A stretch of 64,000 nucleotides of DNA from Ryuthela nishihirai (taxonomy: Eukaryota; Arthropoda; Arachnida; Araneae; Heptathelidae), in assembly GCA_038380435.1 (NCBI GenBank), contig JAWZYU010000001.1:18518001-18582000 (forward strand), read 5' to 3'. The notes below the pieces were generated by a model. It was not told the origin of the DNA, ran no database searches, and saw only the letters and a list, made by a program, of their open reading frames with translations. The number at the start of each line of letters is the position of its first letter. The first letter of the stretch is position 1. Both the position numbers and the translations under genes were made by a program. Of this stretch, positions 43,181 to 54,411 are shown one piece after another.

Positions 43181-45272
43181 TATAGACAGTAGCACGATGC
43201 GGTTTGCACAGATATGCACAAAAAGACATGTTTTTTTTTTTAATAACAAAAAATATTATTGCCAGAATAGTTACATTTGTCACCGAAAAGTGGCACTGTA
43301 GCGGTCCCGTCGCTGTTTTTGAACATATCCTCCGGCTGCCGCTCCTCAAACGGTGCGAGACTGCGAACATTGATCTATCTGACTTTACCCTGAGGTATGT
43401 AAATTTCAGATGTAGTGAATACTGAAGTTAAACTTTCAGCATTTAACGTTTATTACCGAAGTTAAACGTTCTGCCAAGGTGAGGCATGTTATCGTTACGA
43501 GATAAAGCACTTTTAGTTAAGCTGTATTATCAGAAATCTGAATGTGCAAGTGCGGCTTTGCGCACCTACCGTTCGATGCGGGGTATTAGAAGTGGAAAGG
43601 GACCGATGTCTTGTTCCTCACTGATAGTTATGATGAGAACGTTTGAGGACACTGGCAGTTTAAAAACACGTGCAAGAAGCGGGAGACCCAAAGAAACTAT
43701 TGCAGTTGTGCACGAGATCGAACACGAGGCCGACACACAATCGGCTGCTTCCGCACATGGGGAATGCAGTGCGCGTGAAATTTCAAGACGAACTGGCATT
43801 TCGTACGGGACTGTGTGCCGATCGCTCAGGATCATCCTCAAGAGGTATCCTTGCAAAATCCAACACGTACAGGAACTGAAATCAACCGATTTCGAGAGAC
43901 GTCACGAATTTGAAAATTTGCTTTAACCCACTTGGGAATATCAAGCTACAAGGCTGTAGAGTACCCACGATCCTTTAGAAAGGAGTATAAAAACATATAC
44001 TGTTCTCTTTGACCAGAATAATATCCGAAAAATATACGACCAGTTCAGTTATCTTACTTATCACCGCAGGCCCTCTTTATTTCGCCCATATCTGTTCTGG
44101 TAGCAAAGTTAAAAAAAAAATGAAAAATATTTAAAGTCATTTGCTTGGTTTATTTTCCAGTATTCTTCCTCCCTTTCAGAATTAATTCCTTTCATCTCTA
44201 AACATAATTTTAAGAATTGTTTTATATGGAAATACTAAAAGTTTTCCCGAAATCTGTTCTTTTTCTACACAACTTAAAAACAAAATTCATGAAATCTGTT
44301 CACGAATTTGCTTTTTCTACACAACTTAAAAAGATAGTCAGATTAAAGCAATTTTTAAATTTGAATTTGCAAATTGGGCTTTTCAAAAGATGGAAAACAA
44401 TGCGGACTGGCTGTCAAACTTCCTGTGGACTGATGAAGTGCACTTTTCGCTTAATGGAAGTGTAAATGCACACAACTGCCGCATCTGGTCGAGAGAGAAC
44501 CCACACGCGATTGTGGAAAACCCTTTGCATCAGCCAAAAGTGACAGCGTGGTGTGGGTTCACTGCGTCATTCATTATAGGCCCCTTTTTCTTTGAGGAAG
44601 TCCACAGAGGTACATTTCGAACTGTTACTGTCACAGGCGAGCGTTATGCAGTGTTTTAAGAGACAGCATCATTCCCTCCTTGCAAGAGAGGTAAGCGCTC
44701 CATAGTGTAACATTCATGCAGGATGGAGTGCCTCCGCACATCACAGGTCCTGTCCAGCACCTGCTGTGATCGACATTTGGCGATTACCGTGTCCTCAGTT
44801 GCTCTTTCCCGCACGAATGGCCACCAAGATCTCCAGACCTTACAACTTGTGACTTTTGGTTATGGAGATACTTGAAGTCACAGGTGTACAGAGGTCGGCC
44901 GACGTCATTGGCCATGTTGAAAGAAGCTATTCGCCATCATGTGACAGGAATTACAGCTGAAACCCTCTTCGATGCTGTGCAGAGTGTCATGCCACGTCTG
45001 ACAGCCATTTTCATGAATGATGGCCGTCACATTGAACATTTGTAATCCTAGCTGCGTTGCGAACTGTGCTGCGCCAATGTACAAAAACTACTGACACAAA
45101 TGAAGCGCCACCTGCCGGTGACAAAAGTAACTATTCTGGCAATAAAATATTTCGTTATTAAAAAAAATCCCATGACTTTCTGTGCATTTCTGTGAAAACC
45201 GCATCGTGCTACTGTCTATACTTTTCAAATTATTGAATTTTTATTTTTTCTGGTACTTTTGGATCACCCGGT
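43181..45272 (+). mobile_element. Mariner-like element with long terminal inverted repeats
   Basis: 43181-43285 (TATAGACAGTAGCACGATGC...TTACATTTGTCACCG) is mirrored at 45116-45222 (CGGTGACAAAAGTAACTATT...GCATCGTGCTACTGTCTATA), arms of about 105 bp. The right arm continues outward as CTTTTCAAATTATTGAATTT...TTTTGGATCACCCGGTA to 45272, which is probably the true end. The equivalent left extension is missing because the hAT end abuts at 43180. The transposase inside is broken. Confidence 0.85.
43486..45045 (+). pseudogene. Mariner-like transposase, interrupted by ~430 bp
   Basis: 43486-43926 encodes the N-terminal helix-turn-helix pair (MLSLRDKALLVKLYYQKSEC, SLKTRARSGRPKET, EISRRTGISYGTVCRSLRI). 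Coding resumes near 44355 (FANWAFQKMENNADWLSNFL). Catalytic Asp 1 is at 44432 (WTDEVHF), Asp 2 at 44722 (FMQDGVPPH) and Asp 3 at 44851 (CDFWLWRYLK), with 42 codons between the last two. Stops lie at 44657 and in QHLL-stop-STFG. The duplicated GAATTTGAAAATT / GAATTTGCAAATT words at both sides of 43925-44355 suggest an insertion there. Confidence 0.88.
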
Positions 45273-45501
45273 ATAAGTAAGCAAACTACAATAAGTAGCG
45301 TCCGTTTAATCCAAATGTTTCTTGTTCAGTAGCGGAAAATTCTAGTGCTGTGGTTCCCAGTGGATGCCACCAAACAATTCAGAAAATATAGATAGCACTT
45401 GCTTGTACAACAGGTTAATTAGAAAGTGCAACTCATAAGACAATTAATATGCTGATATGATCCTTGATCATTTCTTCCGATATTTTGTCTAAACATTTTT
45501 A

Positions 45502-45640
45502 GGTGCATAAGCAAATGATTTTCCCAATTCATGGTACTCATTCAAACTGTATATTTCTGCTTTTTTATCAACATACACAATCTGATCAAAAATATCCGGA
45601 CAACCCTTCTGAGTAGTAAATTCGCCCTTATACGCCAGCA
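45502..45640 (-). other. Coding-like fragment of unknown origin
   Basis: The minus strand reads an open stretch of about 45 codons: GEFTTQKGCPDIFDQIVYVD, then KKAEIYSLNEYHELGKSFAY, APKNV and a stop. The balanced amino-acid use looks like real protein rather than noise. It is joined to a mariner terminal repeat on its right. A splice-acceptor-like TGGCGTATAAG precedes it on the minus strand. I recognise no family; it could be a host exon or another element's gene. Confidence 0.3.
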
Positions 45641-45850
45641 ACAGAAAAAGTAAAAATGCAATAATTGGAAAAGTATAGACAGTAGCACGATGCGGTTTAA
45701 ACAGAAATGCACAAAAAGACGGGATTTTTTTAATAACGAAAAATTTTATTGATAGAATAGTTACATTTGTCACCGAAAGATGGCGCTGTAGCGGTCCCGG
45801 AGCTGCTACAGCGCCACTTTTGCTGCAAACGGGTATAAAAAGACACACGA
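45640..45850 (+). mobile_element. Second mariner-like terminal fragment
   Basis: It matches the left end of the element at 43181: ACAGAAAAAGTAAAAATGCA, then TATAGACAGTAGCACGATGC (45669 onward), TTACATTTGTCACCG and GGCGCTGTAGCGGTCCCGG. Beyond the repeat a TATA-like GGGTATAAAAAGAC occurs at 45834, perhaps the element's own promoter. The rest of the element is missing. The inner CGCTGTAGCG...GCTACAGCGCC makes a 10-bp hairpin. Confidence 0.8.
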
Positions 45851-46129
45851 AGCCTGACAAACCTCATTTTACTTTATGACCATACTGTGATGAACAGAAT
45901 TAAAAGGCCCAAGATGATGGCCTTCTCTGATTTGAACTTTGAACTTTAGTTCTTTATGTTTATATTTTGCCTTTTGCTCTTTCTTGTCACTTGCCCTTCG
46001 GGGCCCACCCATGGGCAGTTTATCTTTGGTTTTTAACTCATGCCATTTGGGCACATCTCTAGATGGAGATGGTTATGGGCACCATAATGCCTGGTACATC
46101 ATTTATCAATGCACGATCTACGATCTACG
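45851..46129. other. Unassigned, GC-richer patch
   Basis: A minus-strand frame (45869-46054) is lysine-rich (MPKWHELKTKDKLPMGGPRR) and lies in a stretch with CACCCATGGGCAGTTTATCT. It has the look of an element's coding start, but I cannot assign it. Confidence 0.3.
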
Positions 46130-46315
46130 ACAAACCTCATGGACGTTCGTGAACATGAGAATGGGCCGTACAGCAGATCTCAGTGACTTCCAACGTTTTA
46201 CATTATAGGATGCTACTTTAGCAAAGTCAGTTAGGGACATTTCAGCCCTTCTGCAGCTGCCGCGATCAACTACAAGTGACGTCATTGTGAAATATATCAA
46301 TAGAGAAGTGTGAAA
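46130..46315 (+). pseudogene. N-terminal scrap of a Tc1-like transposase
   Basis: Reading MGRTADLSDFQRFTL, stop, then DATLAKSVRDISALLQLPRS, TTSDVIVKY gives the helix-turn-helix start typical of Tc1 transposases (MGR..LSDFERG...A..LGVSRSTVS..). Nothing of the catalytic domain follows before the SINE at 46381. Confidence 0.65.
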
Positions 46316-46380
46316 TCATTGAAAACCTTTTTAAATATGTCTTAGTTTCGATCCACTCGAATTTTGATTTCTGATTTGTT

Positions 46381-46646
46381 AGGGGCGGTGTTGGCTCAGT
46401 AGGTATCGTGTCAGGCTCCTAATTTGCAGTTGCCACTTTCGAATCTCAAATGTGCCATCATTAAGATTTATCTTGACTAAACTCCACCCTTCTCTGGGTG
46501 AGAAAGGTGCCACTCATAGGTTTGGAATGTCCGTCGGATGAGAGGTTAAGCCGTCGTTCGGTGTGCAACGGAGTCACATCCTGTGCACGTGAAAGAAAAC
46601 AACATGCTGGATGACCATCACGGGGGAACCATATGTCTCCTAATAG
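46381..46646 (+). mobile_element. Diverged SINE, head plus body, tail missing
   Basis: GGTGTTGGCTCAGTAGGTAT (A box) and a worn B box (TTTCGAATCTC) are followed by GTCCGTCGGATGAGAGGTTA, ATCCTGTGCACGTGAAAG and ACATGCTGGATGACCATCAC, stopping near TATGTCTCCTAATAG. The sequence is old and the promoter is damaged. Confidence 0.8.
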
Positions 46647-46949
46647 TTCAAAAATAATTGCAATAAATTTTGTTGTTGAATATTGTTTCGGTGTTCTTTT
46701 ATTCTTATGGCTGCAGAGCGTTGCTTTTACCATTGTAGGTCGGAATTTATTATCATTAGGTAGAGTAACTGGCATCTTGTAAACACCACCTGTTTTCTCT
46801 TTAAGATCTCGATTTTTTTTACCACATTAAATACGTTACTAGCTGCTTTTACTGGAATTTATCTAGCGGCGGCCCCAATAATGACGGCGATTCTGGACCG
46901 CCCTCTCACAAGCTTGGCTAGCTGGGAAGTTGCAATAGGGTGAGAGTTT

Positions 46950-47811
46950 CTATGGCTATGTCCAGACTTGTGCGTTTTAAGTGCGCTAGACACATGCGCA
47001 AAGGCATGCTTCAAATCAGTTGAAACGCGCCGTTTTCAGTGATGCACGCAATAGCACACATACTTCCACCAGTAGTGGATTTTTGTTCAGCATTCCGTGC
47101 AGCTTCTTAGTTTGTCTGGCAGGTTTCGTTCTGTTTTTCTAATTATTGAGCTTGTGTTTTTTATTCACCATATCTTCAGAACAAATATTGGCCTTTGAAA
47201 AAGTGTAAAAAAAAAAGATTATGAATTAAATAATTCATCAGAGATATAAATTATTAAATTAATTTAAACAAATAAAAAAAAATTAAATAATTTATCAGAT
47301 TATAGGTTCAAATATTCATCATGAATGAATCACCGGTAGCTAAATATCTAAGTGTGATAGCTAATTTCATTTCAGCTGGTATTGCTTCTCTGAAAAAAGC
47401 ATTTTTTTTTTCAATATTGACTCCACCATTCCCAAAAGCATGTAGAAGTTTCTTCTAGACATTCGCGTAAAGTTCTTAAAAAGAACGCTTTCATTTAATT
47501 TCAAAATTCCGCGTTCTAAAATAATCTTTCATCCATATCGATCGGCGGTATTTTTCACGCCTTATTCTCGCTTTTTTCAGCACTAAAATTGCAGCACTTA
47601 TACCCGCTAACATAGAAGCATCAGTTACGTACATTTCAATTCACGTCTACAGTGGTGAAAAATTGAAAACTATATGACGCACATGTGTAGACAGTTGAAG
47701 GCATGCGTGCAGCGCATTCCATCTAAGGCATGCGCTAGGCTACTCGCTGTTGAAAAGCTGAATTGAAAGTTGAAAGTGAAGTTGAAGACGAAAGCGCATA
47801 AGTGTGGACAT
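46950..47811. mobile_element. Possible short-TIR DNA element without coding capacity
   Basis: CTATGTCCAGACTTGTGCGTTT (split: CTATGTCCAGACTTG, TGCGTTT) at 46953 and the reverse complement of the right end at about 47811 (GCGATGTCCACACTTATGCG) agree at roughly 17 of 20 positions. Both ends are followed inward by GCGC/CATGCGC-rich words (GCGCTAGACACATGCGC; GCATGCGCTAGGCTACTCGC). The ends resemble those of PIF/Harbinger- or hAT-type non-autonomous elements, but no 3- or 8-bp target duplication is clear. Confidence 0.45.
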
Positions 47812-48137
47812 CGCAATTCATCTCAACAGGATAAATGTCTCCAGTATTGTCGGCTGAGGAAGTTGTCGGTTCTTAAAGTTGAAAGGGCTTGCTCTACCTC
47901 TCCTAGAAAATGTTTCGTAAGTCGGTGCTTTCACACTTTCACTCGGAAAGTCCCTGCACTGCGTTCTACCCCGCCACTTTACGTTGTACTACCGACGCGC
48001 TCACCACAGGATGGCACATTCATGGTCCCGAAAATTGAATCCAACTCTAAATGATACTCAAAAAGCTGGTCTCTCTTATTTATACGGCCCACCGCCGTTA
48101 CGTGGTTTATTACTGGTTGAATGAACCCTATATGTTC
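47812..48137. other. No recognisable gene
   Basis: An open frame from 47770 to 48054 crosses the element end and has no domain; it is basic and Cys-rich. I do not consider it a gene. Confidence 0.4.
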
Positions 48138-48507
48138 GAGGAATGGTGTACCTAACAAATTGGCATCTCAGTGTATCTATATGTTTATGATTTTGTTTCG
48201 ATTCTGTACTGGTTAATGACATTCTCAAAGGGGAGAACAGCTCCTGCAACGAACTGAAATGGATACGTCTCACGTGGTATACATTTGAATCATATTATTG
48301 CCAGAAGCGACAACATTATAAATTGCATTATCCTTATCAGATAGATTGCATTTTTCGTCCTTTTTCACCACTCGTTTCATGCCACTTCAAACACTTTTCT
48401 CTTTCCTTGTATTTCTTTGTTCATTTTACTGAAAATTACTTCGGATATTCCTAAATGGAACTTTAATTCGTACTTACTAGAGTACTGCAGTGTTTTAGTT
48501 TATTAAT

Positions 48508-48600
48508 CATCATCACCATCAACAACAACAACACGATCATCATCAAGCAGCCATGGGCTACGGGGGTCCAACCACACTGTGCAATTTAGTTCTCCAAATC
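48508..48600 (-). mobile_element. LINE 3'-tail scrap
   Basis: ATCATCATCACCATCAACAA...ATCATCATCAAGCAGCCATG, GGCTACGGGGGTCCAACCAC, TGTGCAATTTAGTTCT is the reverse complement of the LINE 3' end seen at 39126-39195, including its (GAT)n tail. The partner in the second segment is 53405-53490. Confidence 0.8.
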
Positions 48601-48659
48601 ACTACTGCATAATTCAGATAAATCATGCCTGGATTTATCCATTTAAATAGTTTAATTAC

Positions 48660-49310
48660 AAGAATTTAAGTCGCATTTTTTAATTAACCCCAGCGAAATA
48701 TCAAACTGGAGCAGGACACGAAGGCGTAACTTTGAAAGATAAACGAAGTTATTAAAATCCACGGTGAGCCACTCACTAACGATAAACTTCAGGATTTAGA
48801 ATTCAACGCTGCTTTTGAAGACCAACAAGAATCTGAACCAGAAATAGTGTTGGCGTTTAAATATTTAGATTTTACTGCACAAATAACACATGGATTTGTT
48901 GAAGGATCATGATATTGATATTTCGTGATTGGATGCCATAAGACGACTTTGTGACCAGTTAATGGAATGCTACAAATAAACATTACGCACAAAACAGAGG
49001 CAAGCAATGCAAACCAGATAGTTTCGTTCCTTTTTAAGAAATAAACTGTAAAATTAATTAATCGATCACATATTTATATACATAATTATGCATATATGTA
49101 ATCATTAAATAAATATTGAGAACTATAATTATTTTTGTTGAAATGAAACATCCATTACGAAACCAAGAAAAGGAAAAAAAGAATAATAAAATAGGCAAAA
49201 ATACAAAAAATAAAAAAATCCCCTCGTTTTACACGGAAATTCGTTTAATGATGGTCTTCCCGGAACTCATCTCCCGCATTAAATGAGAGTTACCTGTATA
49301 CATGTTCCGT
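48660..49310 (+). pseudogene. 3' half of a Tigger/jerky-like element, copy 1
   Basis: The transposase tail is recognisable from copy 2 (MDEVIKIHSEPLTNDELQDL). Here the start codon is lost (AGATAAACGAAG) and a deletion after TTTAAATATTTAGAT shifts the frame before KHMDLLKDH. The end AACTCATCTCCCGCATTAAA + TGAGAGTTACCTGTA is a pogo/Tigger-style terminus (inverted ACAGGTAACTCTC). Non-functional. Confidence 0.65.
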
Positions 49311-49529
49311 TTCTGAATTAACCATTAATTGGCATTTTCAGAGTTAAACTACCACAAAATATATATATTAATTTAATAGAATTATATGTCTTTCGTTCAA
49401 ACACAAAACGTACTCGTAACCCTCGAGGAGAGTTATATATCACGGATGTATCTTAATGATACATTCAAGGTTTAAGAAAAACGAAATTTCATCAACGATA
49501 TTTTCACGCTTTCAGTATCGAATATTGGA

Positions 49530-50475
49530 TTATCATCACTACAGCTACTGATACTATCCTCCCCCCATGTGATTCTGATGTTACCAAGTTCGGGTCACAA
49601 ATTAGCCTGCATTGCTAATTTTTTCCACTAACGGTTCTGGTCTCTAAATGTTGCCTATGCATAAACTGGAAGGATAGCTGTGTAGCAATCCCCAGTGATG
49701 ATGCATAGAACCGTCCGGGTCTAGCACATAATATCCGATCCCGCCTTCCCTTGGAGCATGACATTAGTACCTTTCAAAAAGTTTTTTCCAAAAAGAGATA
49801 TTCTCTTTTCGGAGGAAACAGAAATTGAAGGCTGTCAGACCGGTGTGCCCTACTGATCCGGTCATCTGCGACAACATTTTTCTTTCTTTCTGCCCTGTTG
49901 AGAAGTGTTCAACTTCGCAGGGTCGTGGTGATGACCATTTATGCCTACGAGACTGGATTGGTTTACGGCTTTGAGCTTGATTATGGCTTATGGACTTGCT
50001 GCAGTGGTGGGCATCTGTTGAGAGAGAATTTGCCGTTGTGTTTTCTGTTTGCTTGTGGGTTGCCAGCTCTAAGCGAACAGAGGCACGGGATACTTTATAT
50101 CAGCTGTTGAATAAATCTGATCAGAGACCATCACAGCTACCTGAACCCTCACTTAGCTAGTTGGGTATCGCTAATCTTAAATTGGAGTAATGTGACTCAG
50201 GCCGGTCTTAAGGCTCTTGAAAAGATCCACTTAAAAACGGTGGTGTTTGAAGTTCCTACCAACATGCATCACTTCAACCTGTAGCAGTGGAGGAACAAGT
50301 CTTTGCCCCATGCCTGCTATTCACGGGATGTTTGATATTGTTTGCCCTGACTTTCTCAATTAACCTAGATTCTTCAAAAAATCCTACTAGTAATTTTCTC
50401 TCTGCAGGTACATGAAACGTGAGGACGTTACGTTGAAATTATTCTCTTGATGTCCTCACGCAAGAATTCCAGCGT
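49530..50475 (+). mobile_element. LINE 5' region, truncated copy
   Basis: The sequence equals 54470-55395, which leads directly into LINE endonuclease coding sequence. It ends at TACATGAAACGTGAGGACGT, equivalent to the start of the endonuclease domain (the GTWNVRTL motif, with Lys-type change here), and then stops. The motif CGTGAGGAC...GTCCTCACG (50430-50469) is an inverted repeat kept in both copies. Confidence 0.7.
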
Positions 50476-50559
50476 TATAAACTATATATTATAGGCTTTC
50501 AAGAGACCAGATCGACAGGTTAAGGTGAGACAATTAAAAATAACTCTAAATTTGCTTTT

Positions 50560-50976
50560 CACTGAAGAGATCTCGTGCTCTAATAGAGCCAGAGATCTCA
50601 AACAAATGTTTTCCGATTATATTCTGGAAGAATTACACGTTGAATGTATCGGAAGAGGTCTCGACCCGTTACTTCTGTAACACAAGTTCTAAACTGATTA
50701 CATACTGGATAAAATGATTTAATATCTAATGTTTCCGAAGCGTTCGTTTCTTTTTCGCCAACATAACGTTATACTACCGGAATTCGGTTCGTGAATTAAA
50801 TCACGCAAGGTATCGAACCTGTTACGTAGCCGATCAACTGGGTCGAACCCGATAAAAGTTGCAGTTTTATAACTCATGTTCTAATTGAGCTACAGATCTA
50901 AAACTAATGTTTTTCGATTACATTCCGGGAGAATTACACGTTGAATGATCGGAAAATGTCTCGACCCGCTACTATT
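50560..50976 (-). repeat. Duplicated tRNA-like units
   Basis: 50560-50672 recurs at 50870-50976 (ATGTTTTCCGATTATATTCT / ATGTTTTTCGATTACATTCC, AGAATTACACGTTGAATG, TCTCGACCCG). Between them the minus strand reads TAGCTCAATTAGAACATGAG (A box) and CGGGTTCGACCCAG (B box), a good tRNA-like promoter pair. Without a paired acceptor stem I read these as SINE-type heads, repeated at about 300 bp. Confidence 0.5.
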
Positions 50977-52043
50977 TATTTTATGGCACAGGTACGAATC
51001 TCTCATTCCTTATCAGGTGCAGAGCGACTTTGTGATCACCCTGTATTTTCTAATGACAATAAAGTTTATATCAATCCATGTTCTTGAGACAATTGCCGTT
51101 CCATTCAACTTGCATGCGATAAAATCGAAGACTGGGGTATATCCTAACAGTTAACAATTTCTGCAGACGAAACAACTACCATGCACTTGAGTCGTAGCAA
51201 AACAGAAGCAAAAAGAGGCCTCAAAGAGTCGCCCACCAGTGCAGAAAATCCAGGTTTATAATCTAGCTCAAATTCATAAACCATTCTAGTGGGTATAAAT
51301 GATCAGCACCAGGAGCCTGTGAAGTTGACCCTCCTCAGAAGGGTTGAAAAGAAGAAAAACTGGCCATAGATGATCAGAGCAATAGTCCACACTGATTACC
51401 ACAGAGGTCTAACAGGAGCCTGTCAGTTTAATACGACATGGTAGAGCGATCTATGAGGTCCACAATTTCATTTTTCGGTTACCGTTGTATACCTATTTCA
51501 TGTCTGGATAAAATTTAATAGTACAAAATTGAGAAGAATTTAAAAATCTGTTACTTGTTTTGTTTTCATTATTAAATTCGTCAATATTATATGTCTGTAA
51601 AGATCGTCACTTAAATTTTTTTTTGGATGCATCAATTGCAGGGCGTAACTTCAGCCATTGTTAATATAATTTGATAGTTTTGTTGTATACCGAGATAACA
51701 ATAGAACGAAATACAATTGATACAATTCATTTAGCAAAATTAACGACTCCGAATCTCGGAGACGCCCAAGCATTGCTGCATTAATTGCTATATTATGAAA
51801 GCTTTATAATTCAAATATGGAGGCAAAGGTTTTTCTTGAGTATTGCCGTAAATAAAAGTGAAATATGCTGAGATGACTGAAGCCCATAATGTATTGCAAC
51901 CCAGTGAGGATCGTTTAATGTAACCAGAATCGGATTAACTTCTGTTATGACAAAGGTTTCGTCCATACAGAATCTTGCTCAAACATGAATGAGTTTTATG
52001 ATTATTATTTGATTTAATTAATTGAGTAATACCCATGCTTAGG
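50977..52043. other. No recognisable features
   Basis: AT-rich. A phrase with CAGGAGCCTGT occurs twice (51310 and 51415) around CCATAGATGATCAGAGCAA, perhaps a worn repeat. The frame at 50945-51154 has no domain. Confidence 0.4.
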
Positions 52044-52254
52044 TTGGATTCAGCTATTTTAGCTCTGAACGGTGCTTTTTTTTGTACACCATGGCTAAAA
52101 TGGTCAGATCTCAAGGTTCCCTAAGGCTAAGAGAAAGTTGGGGGAGGGAATCCATTGAAACAGCTGCTGGGAGACAGATGGTAGGCTCCCATCAAGGACA
52201 TTCAGCGTGTTCTTTAACATGCACAGGGTATGGCACACAGGGTCACGGCTATTA
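52044..52254 (-). mobile_element. SINE fragment, tail half
   Basis: The minus-strand tail and body TTTTTTGTACACCATGGCTA, AGAAAGTTGGGGGAGGGAAT, CAGCTGCTGGGAGACAGATG, TTCTTTAACATGCACAGGGT end at GGGTCACGGCT. The tRNA-like head is missing, which is the expected result of 5' truncation. Confidence 0.88.
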
Positions 52255-53035
52255 GGTACATTTAAAAAAAAGATAACAAATAGTTACGATTTTAGGAGGG
52301 AATGAAAAATCTCTACACAAAAAAGTGAAATTTCATTCGCTCTGGACGGATGAAAGTGCACGTTTCCTTAGTATATTTCACTTCTAATGGTCCAACTAAA
52401 GATGTAACAACTTTTTAAGTACCCTACCCCCTCCTTATTGGCAATTAAAAATATGCGCGTGCAAAACTAGATTCTTTCTTCTATGGAATGAAATAAGTAT
52501 ATCGAGATCGGTTGATTAGTTGCAGAAACATTGCGTACATAGAAACACAGATATAAAAACGTATACGTGTAAACTGAGACTTTTCCTGCATCCAAAGCAT
52601 AAAGAACCAATGAAATCGATCGATTGGTTACAGAGATATTGAATACACAGACATATGGACGGACAGTCTGAACTGACGATGCCATTAGCAAATTTTGCTT
52701 TTAAAGAAATATGTTAAAAGCAAATAAAAAAACAAATTCTTGATTCACAATAATGCCAACGAAATAGAACAGTCAGGTCGTGATCTAGAAAAATAATCAA
52801 GAGTAAGGGGATAGGGGTGATGGTAAGAAACTGAATTCTGTTGTAGTAAAATGCTTTCCCCTTCGTTTTAGAAGTTTTCAAAACATTGCTTGAAAAATGC
52901 ATAATATATACCGAAGAGCCAAAACATTTTGACCAGAGCATCTTTATGCAAATCGAAGAAACTGCAGGTAAATGAAGATGCCTATGAAGGTCATGAAACG
53001 GTATAAACAACACTGAGCTCTGTATCACACATTTA
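52255..53035. other. Unassigned; two related ~110-bp stretches
   Basis: ATCGAGATCGGTTGATTAGT..GCAGAAACATTG near 52502 and ATCGATCGATTGGTTACAGA..GATATTGAATACACAG near 52616 are two versions of one motif. Minus-strand frames (52467-52691, 52714-53052) carry no domain. Confidence 0.4.
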
Positions 53036-53559
53036 GGTGGTGTACCTAACAAATTGGCATCTCAGTGTACACTATACGTTTATGATTTTGTCTCGATTCT
53101 GTACTGGTTACTGATATTCTCAAAGGGGACAATAGCTCCTGTAACGAACTGAAATGGATAACTCTCACGTGGTATAACATTTGAATCATAGTATTGCCAG
53201 ATGCAATAACATTATAAGTTGCATTATCCGTGACACATAGATTACATTTATCGCCTTTCTTCACCACTCGTTTCATGGCACTTCACGCACTTTTTTCTCT
53301 TTTCTTGCATTTCTTGGTTCATTTTACTGAAAATTACTTCGGTGATTCCTAAATGAAACTTTAATTCATACTTACTAGAGTACTGCAATATTTTTAGTAT
53401 ATTAATCATCATCACCATCAACACCAACATGATCATCATCAAGCAGCCATTGTCTACGGAGGTCCAACCACACTGTGCAATTGAGTTCTCCAAATCACTA
53501 CTGCATAATTCACGTAAATCGTGCCTGGATTTATCCCTCTAAATACTCTACTTACAAGA

Positions 53560-54205
53560 ATTTAAGTCGAATTTTTTTATTAACACTAGCGAAATATCAA
53601 ATTGGAGCAGGATACGAAAGCGTAACTTTCAAAGATGGACGAAGTTATTAAAATCCACAGTGAGCCACTCACTAACGATGAACTTCAGGATTTAGAATTC
53701 AAATCTGTTTTTGAAGAACGACAAGAATTTGAACCAGAAATAGTGTTGACTTTTAAATATTTAGATGAAACCCTTTCACTGAACAAAAAACACATGGATT
53801 TGTTGAAGGATCATGTTATTGATATTTAATGATTGGATGCCATAAGACGATGTTGTGACCAGTTAATGGAATGCTACAAATAAACATTACGCACAAAACA
53901 GAGGCAAGCAATGCAAACCAGCTAGTTTCGCTCCATATTAAGAAATAAACTGTAAAATTAATTAACCGATCACATATTTATATACATAATTATGCATATA
54001 TTGAATCGTTAAATAAATATTGAGAATTATAATTATTTTTGTTGAAATAAAACATCCATTACGAAACTAAGAAAAGGAAAATAGATCAATAAGATAGGCG
54101 AAAATACAAACAAATAAAAATCCCCTCGTTTTACACAGTAATTCGTTTAACGATGATCTTCCCGGAACTCATCTCCCGCATGATATGAGAGTTACCTGTA
54201 TAACT
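53560..54205 (+). pseudogene. 3' half of a Tigger/jerky-like element, copy 2
   Basis: 53635-53829 is an open 64-codon tail (MDEVIKIHSEPLTNDELQDL, EIVLTFKYLDETLSLNKKHM), acidic as in the C-termini of Tigger/jerky transposases. The DDE domain is absent. The terminus AACTCATCTCCCGCATGATA + TGAGAGTTACCTGTA ends the element near 54200. It is better preserved than its partner but still only a fragment. Confidence 0.65.
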
Positions 54206-54411
54206 GTTCCATTTCTGAATTATCCATTAATTGGTATTTTCAGAGTTACTACCGTCAAATATATATATTAATTTAATAGAATTGTTTGCCTTTCGTTCAA
54301 TCACATAGTAGCCAAGAATTAGATTAATAGACTGTATGTCACGGATGTATCTTAATGATACGTCCAAGGTTGAAGAAAAATAGATTTTCATCAACGTCTC
54401 CAAACATCAGA

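Larger units (their letters stand above)
48138..50475 (+). repeat. 2.35-kb duplicated segment, copy 1
   Basis: From GGTGTACCTAACAAATTGGC to GTCCTCACGCAAGAATTCCA it can be followed almost continuously against 53036-55395, with scattered substitutions and small indels. Components in order: an unidentified stretch (48138-48500), a LINE 3' scrap (48508-48598), the 3' half of a Tigger-like element (48660-49300), and a LINE 5' region (about 49530-50475). Copy 1 ends where copy 2 continues into the LINE endonuclease region. Confidence 0.88.

Noticed and set aside
47770..48054. 94-codon ORF, basic and Cys-rich
   Set aside because: It starts inside a putative DNA-element end, has no recognisable domain or neighbour support, and has length expected by chance in a GC-richer patch.
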